A DNA stretch of 64,000 nt from Larimichthys crocea (lineage: Eukaryota; Chordata; Actinopteri; Sciaenidae). The first letter of the stretch is position 1. Every line of letters starts with the position of its first letter. Where the stretch lies: contig NC_040028.1 of NCBI RefSeq assembly GCF_000972845.2, positions 16,986,871-17,050,870 of the forward strand, in the 5' to 3' direction. The position numbers were made by a program, and so were the translations under genes. The notes under the pieces are model-generated. The model was not told the DNA's origin. It worked only from the letters and a program-made list of their open reading frames with translations, and did no database searches. Positions 31,301 through 47,873 of this stretch are shown in pieces.

Positions 31301-32906
31301 GTCATTCACATTAATGTAGTCTCACCTCGTACAGCGTCGTCTATGCAGTATGTAATGTGGCCACATTCCCAGGTTCCTCTTTCTGCGTTGAACACCATGT
31401 TGAAGCGGACCTGCATGATTTCGAATGTGGCTCCCTTCAACAGAGAAATTTGGTCGCCCATGTTTAAAGACCTGTAAGAGACACACACTTAATGGTGAAT
31501 AGTAAAGAAATGAGTCACTGAGACATGTTGGATATGCACGTACCGGAAGTCCTGAAGACTTTTGGAGAAGCTGATGATGTCCTGGATCATATAAGTTGTG
31601 AGGTCAGCCAGGTGCGGAAGAGCGGTGAAAACGCCGCCCTTCCTGACCTGTTCGCCCTGTTCTTGGCTCTCTTGGTTTTCAAAGGCGCCACAGAGGCCGG
31701 AGGAGGACGACGACGAGAGGGAGGAGGAGGAGGAGAGGGAGGAGGCGTACGAGGGCTCGCTTGCAGACTCGCTGCCAGGAAGGATGTTTCTGTCCATAGG
31801 CTGGAAAAAGATGAAATCAGAGTTAAATCAGTGCTGATGACAAACACCTCAGACATGCTCGTGGTCATTCACACACCCTGAAGCCACTGAAGCGGTAAAA
31901 CGCTGAGTCGAATGTGCTGCGGTGGCCACAGAGAAGCTCCTGAATGGTTTCCTCTTGCTGGGATGAAAGCTGCACCGGAGCATCGAGCAGCTTCTTCTTC
32001 TTGATCCGGCTCCTTCTCTCCAAGACCTCCTTCTCAGACATGACCACTGCAACGACACGCACCGTGGAAATACTGATTTAAAAACACAACGGGCACTTGT
32101 ATGTTTTTTAAATCACTCCTGCAGTTTAAGATTAATTTCTAATGCGGGAGTCTCAAAGCAAATATAGATCTAACATAAAATATTAATTTATGCCAATATG
32201 CACAGTTAATAATTTATGACGAGCACTCCAGCATTTGAACTCTTAGCCCTTTACATCCCATACTTCATGCTGTCATATAAAATCATATCTGCATGTCACT
32301 TACTTTCTTTGCGCATGCCTATGGCCTGGCATTTACGGAAGCGGCAGGCCTGGCATGACCGTCGGTTGTTTTTTGTTATGCTGCATTTGTTCAGGAAGGG
32401 ACAGCGGAGCTGTGTTGACCTCTTTATGGCACGTCTGCATTTATTCAATATAAAAATATATATATATATATTTTACTGTAATTCTATATCTGTGGTGTAA
32501 TGTAGTTGTATATTTTCATTACACTGTACATACACAGAAGTAAATAGACACCTTTAATTTGAATTTGAATGAAGCTGTCTATTTACTTCTTGCATGTCTG
32601 TGTACATGCAAATCCCAACTTTTTAGCAATAACTAAAAACGAAGAACAGAGCGTGGGATGAGGAAGAAGAAGTGTGAAACGTCCTCACCTGAAGAAGCCC
32701 TTGCAGCCTTCACACGTCAATGCATTGAAGTGATATCCCTTTGCCAGATCTCCGCACACACCGCAGGCTTTGGGCTCATCGTCCTCGTCCTCGTCGTCGT
32801 CATCCTCGTCGTCGTCTGTCACCTTTTCTTCCTCGTCTTCGTCCTCTTCATTGCGCCTTGCGAGTGCTTCTCGGATGCTCTGCACCCCAGCGGCCTTGTT
32901 GTTCAT
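28391..32906 (-). CDS. nr1i2: Pregnane X receptor (nuclear receptor 1I2)
   Basis: Ligand-activated transcription factor for xenobiotics and steroids, acting as a heterodimer with RXR. Coding exons, minus strand 5' to 3': 32906-32689, 32434-32304, 32046-31877, 31800-31544, 31471-31326, 29029-28913, 28734-28629 and 28547-28391 (TGA). All junctions are GT-AG and phases agree, giving 433 residues against about 434 in human PXR. The first exon encodes an acidic run, then zinc finger 1 ([14 protein letters not shown], with P-box CEGCKGFFR). The second encodes finger 2 ([11 protein letters not shown]). The hinge contains a poly-Ser tract. The ligand-binding domain shows [45 protein letters not shown] and [16 protein letters not shown], and ends with an AF-2-like PLIMEMV. 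The ATG at 32906 was chosen because it opens the finger-1 exon; an upstream 5' exon may exist, and a weak acceptor lies just before it. It lies tail-to-tail with gsk3b. CAR or VDR are less likely given the synteny and the match in length. Confidence 0.93.
30640..31252 (+). mobile_element. DNA-transposon-like repeat (Kolobok-type suspected)
   Basis: Lies in the nr1i2 intron between coding exons 5 and 6. Contains gtaatgatgtgcaaaacatt, aacaatgtgagaataatg, gttgctctgtgtaaaaattg and catcactgcacgggccgag, words I associate with a widespread fish repeat. Many frame breaks. Superfamily assignment is from memory and uncertain. Confidence 0.35.
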
Positions 32907-35802
32907 AATCACCTCAAGGGGATGATTAGATTGATTCTAGTGGCAGTGGCAGTGGGTTTGTGGGAAATGAGGTTGATGACACAAAATACACTGTGAGATG
33001 AAGCCTACCCGCTCTGCAAAAAAAAACAAAAAATGATGAAGTATGATCTGCAATCCTGAGCTGCTCGTGGATGCTCTTTCCTCCAAATATGAACATAAGA
33101 AAGCAATATCACGGCTGAATCGTTTCCTTCTGTTATATTTTTGTATAAAGGACATATATCTACAGGACGAGCTTTCTAAAGTGTTGGAGCCACCACTTCA
33201 ACCTTTAGTTTTTAGTGTGTATGAGGGACAACCAGTCAGCCCTGGTCAGAAGATGTAAGAGACCTACTTGTGATTTAAAGGTGGAGCATATCGGTGATGT
33301 ATTCTGGTGCCTGACCGTACAGAGCTCTATGTGTGAAAAGAAAAACCTTAAAATGAACTCTGAACTTGACTGGAAGCCGGTGTAAAGCAGATAAAACAGG
33401 AGTGATGTGAGTTATTGCCGTTGCTGGGAAATGAAGCCAATGCAGAAGTGTTAAAAACTGCAGTTCCTCAAACGTCCACTTGAGGCTGGCTCCAGAAGTG
33501 AGTCAGTCTCCATAAGTCCCCATGTTAAAAACTTCACAGCAGAAATAAACTTGTTTACAGCCTGGTACAAAAAACAGTTTTGGTCTCTGTAGCTAATTTC
33601 CCCGTTCATGACAACTGTACTGAGGGTGAATTTATATACAACTCACCTGTTCACATTATATTAAGGCTTAAAGTTATGCAGGATTAAGAGTGTCGCCGCT
33701 TGACTGACAGGTAGGTGTCATTACAGGTGGCTTGTTTGAGCACCCAGGCATCATTAGCCCCACCTCAGGTCGGCCGATGATCCACATCTTTGTCGATTTT
33801 TAAATTATCCGGGAGGCGGAAGAGGCGGTACATCCAACATGGTGGTGTCAAAACCAGGTGACGTCACTCATGCTCTGTCCATTCTTTATACTGGGTGAGT
33901 CCTGAACCATCTCTTAGTTTTGCTGCTATGGGACTACACTGCCCGGAGACTTCCCACGATGCACTCAGCTCTTCGAAATCGAATCAATGCATGTTGTTGT
34001 TGTGTGTTGTTGTGCTTTCTTATCTCACAGCTTCTCATGTGTCACGGCTACACCTTGATCAATGATTGGTTGAGCCTGTTTGACGTCCTCAACATATACT
34101 ATTACTATGAATATCATTATAACTACCTTTACTCATATCTCCATTAAAGCTTATAGTTACAGTTAGCATTATTTTATGTGTCTCTCTTTATACCTCACCA
34201 CCAACACCAAGTGCTCGCTCCTGGTGGGAGTTCTTGAGTCTATATGAATAGTATTATAAAGAGTACTCTATGTGGAAAGTGTCATGAGATAACTTTTGTT
34301 ATGATCTGCCACAATATAAATATAAATATAAGTGAAATAAGATTTAGAAATGTGACATATGTGTTCAAATCTTTATAATACTGTTTCTCTAAACCAATAA
34401 AGCTTGTTGAATGCACTTGAAACAGACATTTAATATATGATATGATGAATATATCTAACTATATTCTGACACTCATAATGTGTACGGCCTGTTTATTGCA
34501 CTGTACGGCCTGTATGTAAACCCAGCGTGTGTTAGGGTTAGTGTGTGTGTGTGTTTGAACCGTGCACAGGTAACCCTGACTCTGCTTTCACTTCCACAGA
34601 AATCAAAGAAAACACGTCACGGTGAACAGATTGTTGAAGGCTGCAGGGACTTTGCCATGAGTTACAGACTGTAAACATGGAGACAATCTGATCAGACCTA
34701 CTTTTTCCTACCTCTCCTTTAACCGGGTTAAAGGTCGACCCCTTTTTTTAAATAGATAAATCAATAAATCAAACAGTAAACCAGATGATTGCACTCACTG
34801 ACTTCCAGATGTCCGAACAGCTGTCTGTAGTCCACACGGGTTTCGCCTCGCGGGCTGATCTCGGTGGGATTTGCTTGAACAGGTGAGACCGAGTATCGCG
34901 TGAGCTCTTCCTGGTCGTGTTTGATGGTTTATGCACGGGGCTCGTTGCTACAAGTTTTCCTGCGAGCAGGGACGGGCACGGAGCCAAAGGTAAGGGTGCG
35001 TGTGAAGGGGAGGGTGGTTCATTGAGAGAGGGGGGTGCAATGCCCGCCCATGGTGCATCCACCAACCTTCATAAATTAATTTCCAAGCACCCTAAATAAA
35101 AATAATAAACATCTGCCGCAGAGTATTGAGCAAGACTTCACTGGCCAGTGTTGGCTGATTGATGGTCAGCTGGTCAGGTTAGGTTTTCTTTTCCTGTCTT
35201 GTTAATTATTGCCTCCAGATGTGGTTTCTTGTAATATTCTGTAATCTGTACACTGGTCTCCTGTAACCAAAAGCTACTATCCAAATGTTTGAATGTTGAC
35301 GCGCGTCTATCCTTATAAATACGGTAATCAGTGCTGGGCGTGGTCAAAAGTACAAACTTGTTATTCAAGGTGCACACACATTACATAACACAACATATGA
35401 ACAATGATATCTTCTGGAGAGTTTGACACATTTATAATGCGTTAAACTATAAATATAGCTCCACTGTAAATATGCAAATCATGTTTTTCCCAGTGGATTT
35501 CTTCTCAGTTGACAGTTGAAATATTATGTGATATATATTTTAAAGTCATTCTACTGTAAAGATTTGGATGAAATTAAAGGTCCCAAAGTGAAAATGCATC
35601 CTAACATAGAATATGCATTTAGATTTGAACTCTTGGTTTGCTGAAATGTTCAATGAAATCTTATTCTGAAAAGACCACGTCAAATTTGAAGTAACTGTAC
35701 TATAACGTTCTGGATATAATTACAGGGAATGACACTGTGTTGTAATACATATAACATGTCTTTATACATGAACTCGTAAACCCACTATGATGATGATGAA
35801 AC
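32907..35802. other. nr1i2 5' region and cfap91 3' intergenic sequence
   Basis: Holds repeat copy D and about 2 kb of AT-rich sequence. A more GC-rich patch at about 34790-35060 could contain a non-coding first exon of nr1i2: a minus-strand ctggaa followed by gtcagtgag resembles a splice donor at about 34797. This is only a possibility. Confidence 0.35.
33455..33900 (-). repeat. Dispersed repeat family, copy D
   Basis: The longest copy, inverted, lying upstream of nr1i2. It runs from ctgcagttcctcaaacgtcc to ctctgtccattctttatac and appears near full length, about 445 bp. Confidence 0.7.
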
Positions 35803-35808
35803 TTTATT
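35803..35808 (-). terminator. cfap91 polyadenylation signal
   Basis: TTTATT on the + strand (AATAAA on the minus strand) lies 40 bp after the cfap91 stop, in the usual position for a short 3' UTR. Confidence 0.6.
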
Positions 35809-35847
35809 CATACGAGTGAACAACAAATTTAGTCATCAGACTGCCTC

Positions 35848-40674
<4,827 letters not shown>

Positions 40675-41039
40675 TTTCTTTCTTTATATCTATTTAAAAA
40701 ATAAATATAAAATATAAATAAACTAATTTCTCTCGCAGATCGAGATATCAACGTCCTCCGTGATGTGTGTGTGTGTGTAACACTGTAACCATGGTGACGG
40801 CAAACAGGTCTGATTCGTGTCCATGACTGACTTCTCCATAGCAACGCTGGGCTGAGGCTCATGGGTATTGTAGTATTAAAAAGCCATACTCCATAACAAA
40901 CAGAAACACACTGTATTTCTCAGGAGTAAATAGCAGATCATTAAAACTAATAAACATAACACCTTATATTATCTGTGTGAGAAACAGGAAACTTTCAAAC
41001 TTTTTAGAGATTATATACTGCTGAAAAAAAATATTAAAG

Positions 41040-41465
41040 GAACACTTTTTAATCGCAGATAGCAAAAATCTTTTGGCTTCGCTTTGGCCCAAATCTGGCT
41101 TGCATTTTGGCAAGGTTATGGGTGGATTAGGAAAGCCAAAGTCATACCAAAAGGGAGCCAAAATTCACCCAAAACAAATTGTGGACATCCAAAATATAGC
41201 ATTAATGTCCCAGAAGAGCCCCAAATCAGCTGTTCCCACTCGTGCCCAATCTTCTGGCATTCCATAAACAGGCCTTAACTCAGCCATATATTGCTGGCGC
41301 CTCCTTATCTATTATGGATAACCCTAATCATACCACAGTTAAGGCAGAAGGCTTTCTTAATGCCAAAAGAAAGCCAAAAATGCCAAATGTATGCCATAAT
41401 ACAGCCAAAATATTTGCTATCTGGGAGTATGGCAGAGTAAGTCAGTTCAACTTCTGGGATATTGA
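41040..41465. repeat. Unclassified interspersed repeat
   Basis: About 425 bp rich in gccaaa/ccaaat words with scattered short open frames, lying between cfap91 and the receptor cluster. It resembles a degenerate fish repeat and has no coding support. Confidence 0.3.
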
Positions 41466-41763
41466 TCCGTTTAGGTAAGTAGTTTGGGGGATTGTTAATC
41501 ATTTTCATCTGTTTTGGTGTTAATATGAAATTAACAACAGGTACACTAGAGGGGCAACAACGAGGTTTGCTGTAGTAGACCCTGTGCTCACTGTCCGGCA
41601 CCGTGGAGCTCGACTGGAATTTAGCACAGATCACCAGAATCTGTGAGATCCCCCAGGACTCTATCCTTCATCTCATTGGGAGCATGCATTGTCACATTGG
41701 AGAAACATAATAAACACACATGGGTCCACACAGCTGCACTGCACGGTGCAATTAAGCAAATCA

Positions 41764-42112
41764 AAGTCAAAGCCAAGTGGGTTTTATTGTCATTTCAACC
41801 ATAGACACAGTGAAAAGAGACAGTAGCAGCAGAAATAAAAGGTGCAAAATGTGCGTGTATATACGTACAATGTGCAGATTGTTTTTATGTTTTGCCTGTC
41901 TGATCATGGCAGTATTAAACCGCAGATTCAGGGAGAAGCGTGCATGGGAGGGTTTGTGATGGATCATCCATAATGCTTCTGGTGTTGCACTTGTTGTAGC
42001 TGTCTATGACGGAGGGTAGAGAGAACCTGATGGTCTTTTGAGCTATCCTCACACTCTGCTGTAGCGCTTTGCATTCAGAGACGGTGCAATTGCCCAACCA
42101 TACCGTGATCAC
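41764..42112 (-). mobile_element. L2-type LINE 3' end (truncated ORF2 tail)
   Basis: Minus-strand translation 42112-41918 gives ITVWLGNCTVSECKALQQSV and FSLPSVIDSYNKC. This is the characteristic C-terminal segment after the reverse transcriptase in L2/CR1-related fish LINEs. It is followed by a 3' UTR ending gacaataaaacccacttggc with a ttga-type tail repeat near 41764. The 5' part is missing. Confidence 0.65.
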
Positions 42113-44653
42113 ACTTCTTAGAACAGTCCCTCTCTAGAATGTGCTGGGAAATGGGTGGGTAGGTGGCAAACCATAAATATCTCATTCACATTCATAGATG
42201 TCTTGGCCGACGTCTTGATGAAAAGTAAGCTGTTGTCAGGTCTACTTGCAGTATCGACACTATTGGGCCTTCTTCGTTATGTGTCTGGTGCTAAGGGTCC
42301 ACTCGAGGCATCAGATAATGCCTTTGTGCATTCAAACATAAAATTTCAGAAAACCTGTAAAACTAATTTTTAGTGTTGCCTTGTAATGTACGTAATCGAC
42401 TGGGTAAGTTTCATGATACCTATTAGTTACAGTTATTTTTTATACATGTATTGACCTGTAGTGTAGTATAGACATATCCTTAAAGGCTGTTTTCTTAAAC
42501 TTCAGTAGCACTTACACACACCAAGCCTTTAAGTTTGCTCATATATAATTTATAGCCTGATTTATGATAGTCATTAACAGTGAGTGATAAAAGGAAATAT
42601 TCAACATTTCCTCTGTGAAAACTCATCACTCTAATATGTCAACACATGAACCAACAAGTTTATCCAAAGATCAAATTTCTGTTCTGGAAATATTTGCAAA
42701 AAAAAGTGCATCTTTAATTAGATAATGTATCATTTGCATATTTAAACATCCAATTTTAGAAAACTTGTACAATATATTTGTAGATCTATGTTACATTTAT
42801 TATTACTTAGTATAGTACCCCAACATTCATCAGCTATGTACAACTTCTGAAATATAAAGTTTAACATGGTCTTTTATATTTTGTGTGTAATCTGTATGAA
42901 TTATCGTTCATTGTTTCACTTCATACAGTTCACTTTTTTCTTTACCCCTCAGAGCATATTTTTGGGCTGTCAAAAAAGGCTGATTTTGACATCAACAGGA
43001 AGTTGGTGTTATCAAAAAGGAAGCAGCACACACACACACACACACACACAGAGAGAGACAGACAGACACAAGTATGTAAAGACAATATTTCTATTTTTTC
43101 TATTTTTCTATTTTTTTTTTTTTGAGGAACACATCTCAGCAACATTGCTTCATAGCTGGAAGGTTTCGCAATACCAAAAAAAAACTGTGCCAGCTCACAG
43201 TCAGCTGAACTTTGGCAGCATGCACGTTAAATAAACACTGTCTAATATTAGATCTCAGAAAAAAAAGGAGAACGTCCTTGTGCCTTGTTGTTGGCTGGAT
43301 TACTGCAAATATTACTTCCTCACATTGATGTCAGGACTGATTTTAAAAAACCTAAAACATCAACTGTAGATCTGACAGTTGAGTACATGCAAAAGACATC
43401 AGCATGTTCCAGTTCTAGCTGTGCATTATTGTTCAACCAGAACAGTTTATGTTATCTTTCACAAAAGTGTTTGTTTCACAAACATGACAAGAAAAGGAAA
43501 AGCTAAGATGGGGTTTTTTCTTCATCTTCCCTAAGTGATCTTATTGGGGACAGTTAATATGTCTCATTGCAAGATGTACACGTAAACCACAAACTCCGCA
43601 TACAGCTTGCAGATCATAACCACATACATGCGACGACTTCGAACGTGTTGCTGTCAGTTAGATCCTGATCTGCAATCTTGGGCTCAAATCAGTAACAATG
43701 CTTGCGCCCACATCATCAACACTTCTTACATAGTGCAAGTCATCAATTGTGCAAACGGTAAGATATGCTTACACCAGCACATATTAGAGCACAACCGACC
43801 ACTAGTTCTTCTACGTATACACTTTGTGACCCAGTTATTATCTAAAACCTCACTAATGCAGCCTAAGGCAACGAATAGACACGACTGATTTCCATGAATT
43901 TTAGAATGTTTGTGTTTGTGCTGGTGTTAGATTTTATTGTGTGATTATATCAATGATAGAGACAGATTAAATACTAAAAACACCTTTAGGTACAGTTCAG
44001 TAGCTCCACAAGCCTCTAAAAGGCCAAAGAATCGAAAAATCTGTCTTAGTTTCTTTAAAACTTAAACATTATAACCTTAAAGAACGTTTATTGCAGTTGT
44101 ATTATTCTACAGTATATAGAGTAAACTTTCCGCCAGTCCATGTTGAATTTTCTGAATTATAAATGACAAAGATACACTGTTTGTGAATGTGTCTAATTCG
44201 TCTGCTTTATAATGCTGTCTAGCTGTTCACAGATACTGCCTTAAAAGAGGGTGATCATGTGACTGGCAAGAAAGGAAACTGGTGTCTTGACTTATCAGAC
44301 GTCATCCTGTGGGGGAGAAAAAAAGGCAGATGTCTGGGTGGAAAGCGGTTTTGGAGAGAAGGGGGTAAAAGAGAGATGAAGGGAGGGATTTGTTAGTCAC
44401 ATGTTTTTGCTTAATATTTCTTTATCATGAGAGGTGTCGAGGATTTTCAGTTTGTCTGGATGAAGGGGAGGACCTGCTGCTTCATCTACTCAAACCCACG
44501 GCTTAGATCAGTTGGCATAAGAGAAAGTGAAATTGCTAAACGAGAATAAATGACACAGTAGAAGAGGCAAAACTGCTCAGCAGCTCAGTTTGATGTTCAG
44601 GGCTGATGTTTTAAAGTCGCTGTGGAAGCCAGTTTAGGAGAGCCTGAAGACAA

Positions 44654-47635
44654 ATGGAGATGAGGGTCATGATGTGGATTTATGCTCTGTTTATCCTCTT
44701 GACTGCTGAAGCATGGGGCACGGACACAGGTTTGGAAAAGAATACTTTAACTCACATGTGGATATGTTTCAGCACTTGTGCTTGTGTTGCTGCGGTAAAA
44801 AAACTTTTAGACAGAAACATGTTTGTTTGTTTTTCCACAAAGAATATGTAACTACATTTACTTCTTTTTATATTGTACGAATGTGTCATTTGTGCTACTT
44901 TATAGTATATGTAAATATGTTGTGAAATGTAATATATTATGTTATTAAGATACAATGCAGCCTGAACAATATAGACAGCAACACAGGGCAATGCGTGGTT
45001 GTTAGCAAGTCTGTGTCACGGGTGTGATTCATAGTTTGGCAGTGGAAAGAACATACATGGAGGTGGGGTAATACAGAAGCAGACACGGGAGGGAAATGTT
45101 CCATAACACATGTATGAAAACCATGCCCCATATTTTCTGTATGAACAAGCAGCACGCTGGCACTTCTATGCAGTGGAAATCTTGATTTTAGATACATGTT
45201 ATACCGACATCACAGATTTCTCCACTGTGGGGTCTTTGAAAAGGTGGAAGTGATTCTTGTGGTTTTGACATACCACTTTGTGGTGTGTTTACTACTTCTG
45301 TAGAAAGTAAGGCAGTCAGCATTAAATTTCAGATTCATTTCTTGTATTAAACAATGCTGATGCCATGCACTTCTTCTACGGTGAGAGAAGTATACGGGCA
45401 AGATTATAATAATAACATCTGCCTTTGTTTTCTGTGATTTAGCCCTGCTGCAGTTTTGACTGTCACGCTTCACACCTTAACTAACTAACTAAATCAAAAA
45501 CCACTCTTGACTGCTGCTCTGTTGATTGAACACATCACAATAAATCACTAACTGCTGCTCTCCGACATTTCCTGACATCCAGCTTCACCTTTATCAGGAA
45601 CTAATCAAAGCACCCCTGTGAACTCCACCACTTCTCCTCCTCCTCCAAAAGTCTATGGTAAACTAATTTCCTCTTTTTTTGTTTTCTCTGTCCGGCTATT
45701 TTGCAGAATGATTGAATTATTAAATAAGACTAGTGAAGACCAGCGAAGGCACAGGAAGCTGCCGATGACAGTGTACGTTTTCCATCCCTCCTTTCCGTAT
45801 CGATACTTAATTCAGAAACGGAAAGTTCTGAAGAAAAAAGATTAAAAAAAATTTCAGTTCATTTTGGAATGCAATTATCAAATATTAATAAGGCTTATCA
45901 AATGTTTGCCCACTTTAATGCTGGTTCTTATTAAAATGATATTTGATTTCAAATGAAATTCAATCACTATCATTTTAGATAATTAAATGTTTGAGATATT
46001 TTCCTCCTAAGAAAAACCTTCCTGTGATTTATCTGATGTTTTTCTCAAGCACGTGCTTAATTTAGTTTTATTCCATTTAATTTCTTCACTTCTCTGTGTC
46101 CCATGCAGAACTGAATCTGTATTCTATTGTATTTAATCAGCACAATCACCGCACCATCATGTGCAACATTAATGAAACTATTATTTCCTTTTTTCAGTTG
46201 TCAGAAATGCAACTTTCAACCTGGGGAGTGATGCTAACCTGACATGCAGCGATAAGACATGGAATGAGACGATGTATGTTATCTGGAAAATCAGCTTGAA
46301 AAACAGTAAAGAGTGCAGGATGTCCTTCAGCAATGATGGCCAAAGTGAAGACCTCTGCAATGATAGCAAGTCACTCCGAAATTCATCGAAAGCTCGGCCG
46401 TACCTGCACATCCCAAACTTCTCCAATAACGATGTGGGGATCTACAGGTGTGAGTCGGTTTTCAAAGGAGGAACTGAAAATTATGAGATCAACGTGGCTA
46501 TCACAGGTAGGACTTCTCTCCTTCCAAGGACAGATGATTTGGGTCGATTCACCCAAATCACACGATCACAAATATGAATAAAAACATCAAATTCTGCTTA
46601 CTTCTACACTGACATTACTTTACCGGAGATAGTTTTTGCTTTACTTGTCACGATTTTGAAATATCTGCTACAGACACTTCTGAACAATGTAATCTAATTT
46701 CTGTTGTTCTGAACTCTCTAGACACAATGTTACTCTGGATAATACATTTACCCTTTTATAACAGCAAACTGAAGTTTTCAGTGAGTCTAATTTCTCTTGT
46801 TTTGTCTCCCCTGACTCAGTTCGTCCCACTATATCAGCCTGGTTAGAGCGTGAGAACAACAAGATGGTGGCAGTGTGCACGGCTGAAAGAGGAAAACCTG
46901 CCGCCAACATCAGCTGGAGTCATACGGGAAACTCACCGCCTGTGGAAACACTGTCTGAATCACATGGATTTTTTACAGCAGAAAGTCGTCTGGAGCTCAC
47001 TGAAGGAGTGGATGTAAAAAACCTGAGCTGTGCTGTCAGCCACCCGTACTGGACAGAGGAACAAATATTGGTACCAGAACCCCCAAAAGGTCAGGCTTTA
47101 GCAGAATGGATAGCTTCTTTTTATGTTTTTTTGTGTAAATGATACATTATAGTGGAGCTTTGTATATAGATGTGATGTCCGGAAGATTATGAACAACCCT
47201 TAATCGTCACTATCTCCCTGCAGGTCTCCCCACTCTTTGGTTGTACATCTTTACTGGTGTGGCAGTCGTTGTGCTTTTGACAGTAATTTTACTTTTCGCA
47301 CTAAACAAAATAAAGTGGAGGTAAGAAACTATGAAAAAATAATGACTAAAATGACTACTTGTAAACGTCTTTGTTGGGTTACTGATCTAGTTTGTGTGTT
47401 TTATCACCAGGCGATGCCAGCAGTCCAACACCCCACCGTCCAAATCTGCACCGGTAGGTAACTTTATTGAACTCTGCGGTTTATACTCCTGCGTGTGTTT
47501 AACTGCAACTTTTGGTCATGACCCCTTTTTCTCTGTCTTTTGCAGACAGAGAACGTGGAGGAAGTGGAGCCTTATGCCAGCTATGTTCAACGTGTAAACT
47601 CTATCTACAACTCGTCTGCAGATTTGTTCACATAA
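44654..47635 (+). CDS. cd200r1: CD200 receptor 1-like protein, intact copy
   Basis: Type I membrane glycoprotein of the CD200 receptor family; family members bind CD200 and restrain myeloid cells. Exons: 44654-44729 (signal peptide, MEMRVMMWIYALFILLTAEA), 45598-45657 (Pro-rich linker), 46198-46506 (V-type Ig), 46820-47089 (C2-type Ig), 47224-47320 (transmembrane), 47411-47453 and 47546-47635 (tail, TAA). Phases agree; the product is 314 residues. The V exon shows ANLTC, the tryptophan in YVIWKISL and DVGIYRCES. The C2 exon shows VCTAERGKPAANISW and LSCAVSHPYW, the hallmark GKPAA-ISW pattern of CD200R. Sequons in the V exon: NAT, NLT, NET and NSS. The transmembrane run is followed by KIKWRR. 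The tail has tyrosines in EPYASYVQRV and NSIYNSS; the latter resembles NPxY without the proline. SLAM or other two-Ig receptors are less likely. Confidence 0.8.
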
Positions 47636-47867
47636 AAGCCTGCACATGCAACACATTCAGACTCTATGCGCGTAGCTTTTTGTGAGAAATCTGAAGGCTG
47701 TGAAACTGAAAAATAGTGAACAGAAAAGAGATCGAGATGAAAGGTTTCCGATAAGAGAGGGAAACCTCTCTGTGTATTCAGCTTAAAATGTTGACTGATG
47801 GAACAGGGGATGTACCTCATGCTCTCTGTGTGTGGGGTCTCATGGAGAACATAATAATAATGACAAC

Positions 47868-47873
47868 AATAAA
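47868..47873 (+). terminator. Polyadenylation signal of CD200R-like copy 1
   Basis: AATAAA about 235 bp after the stop codon, in otherwise non-coding sequence. Confidence 0.5.

Larger units (their letters stand above)
40675..44653. other. Intergenic, cfap91 to CD200R-like copy 1
   Basis: Upstream of cfap91 (minus) and CD200R-like copy 1 (plus), so it must hold both promoters. It contains a repeat at 41040-41465, the LINE fragment and a CA run at 43026-43050. The AT-rich remainder shows no coding exon. Confidence 0.6.

Noticed and set aside
31525..31881. Plus-strand open frames at 31525-31881 and 32658-32996
   Set aside because: They are antisense shadows of nr1i2 exons; the minus strand has the splice sites and the conserved domains.
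34769..35065. 98-codon minus-strand open frame as the nr1i2 N-terminus
   Set aside because: It has no similarity to a nuclear receptor A/B region and no phase-tested junction to the finger-1 exon; at most a non-coding first exon lies here.
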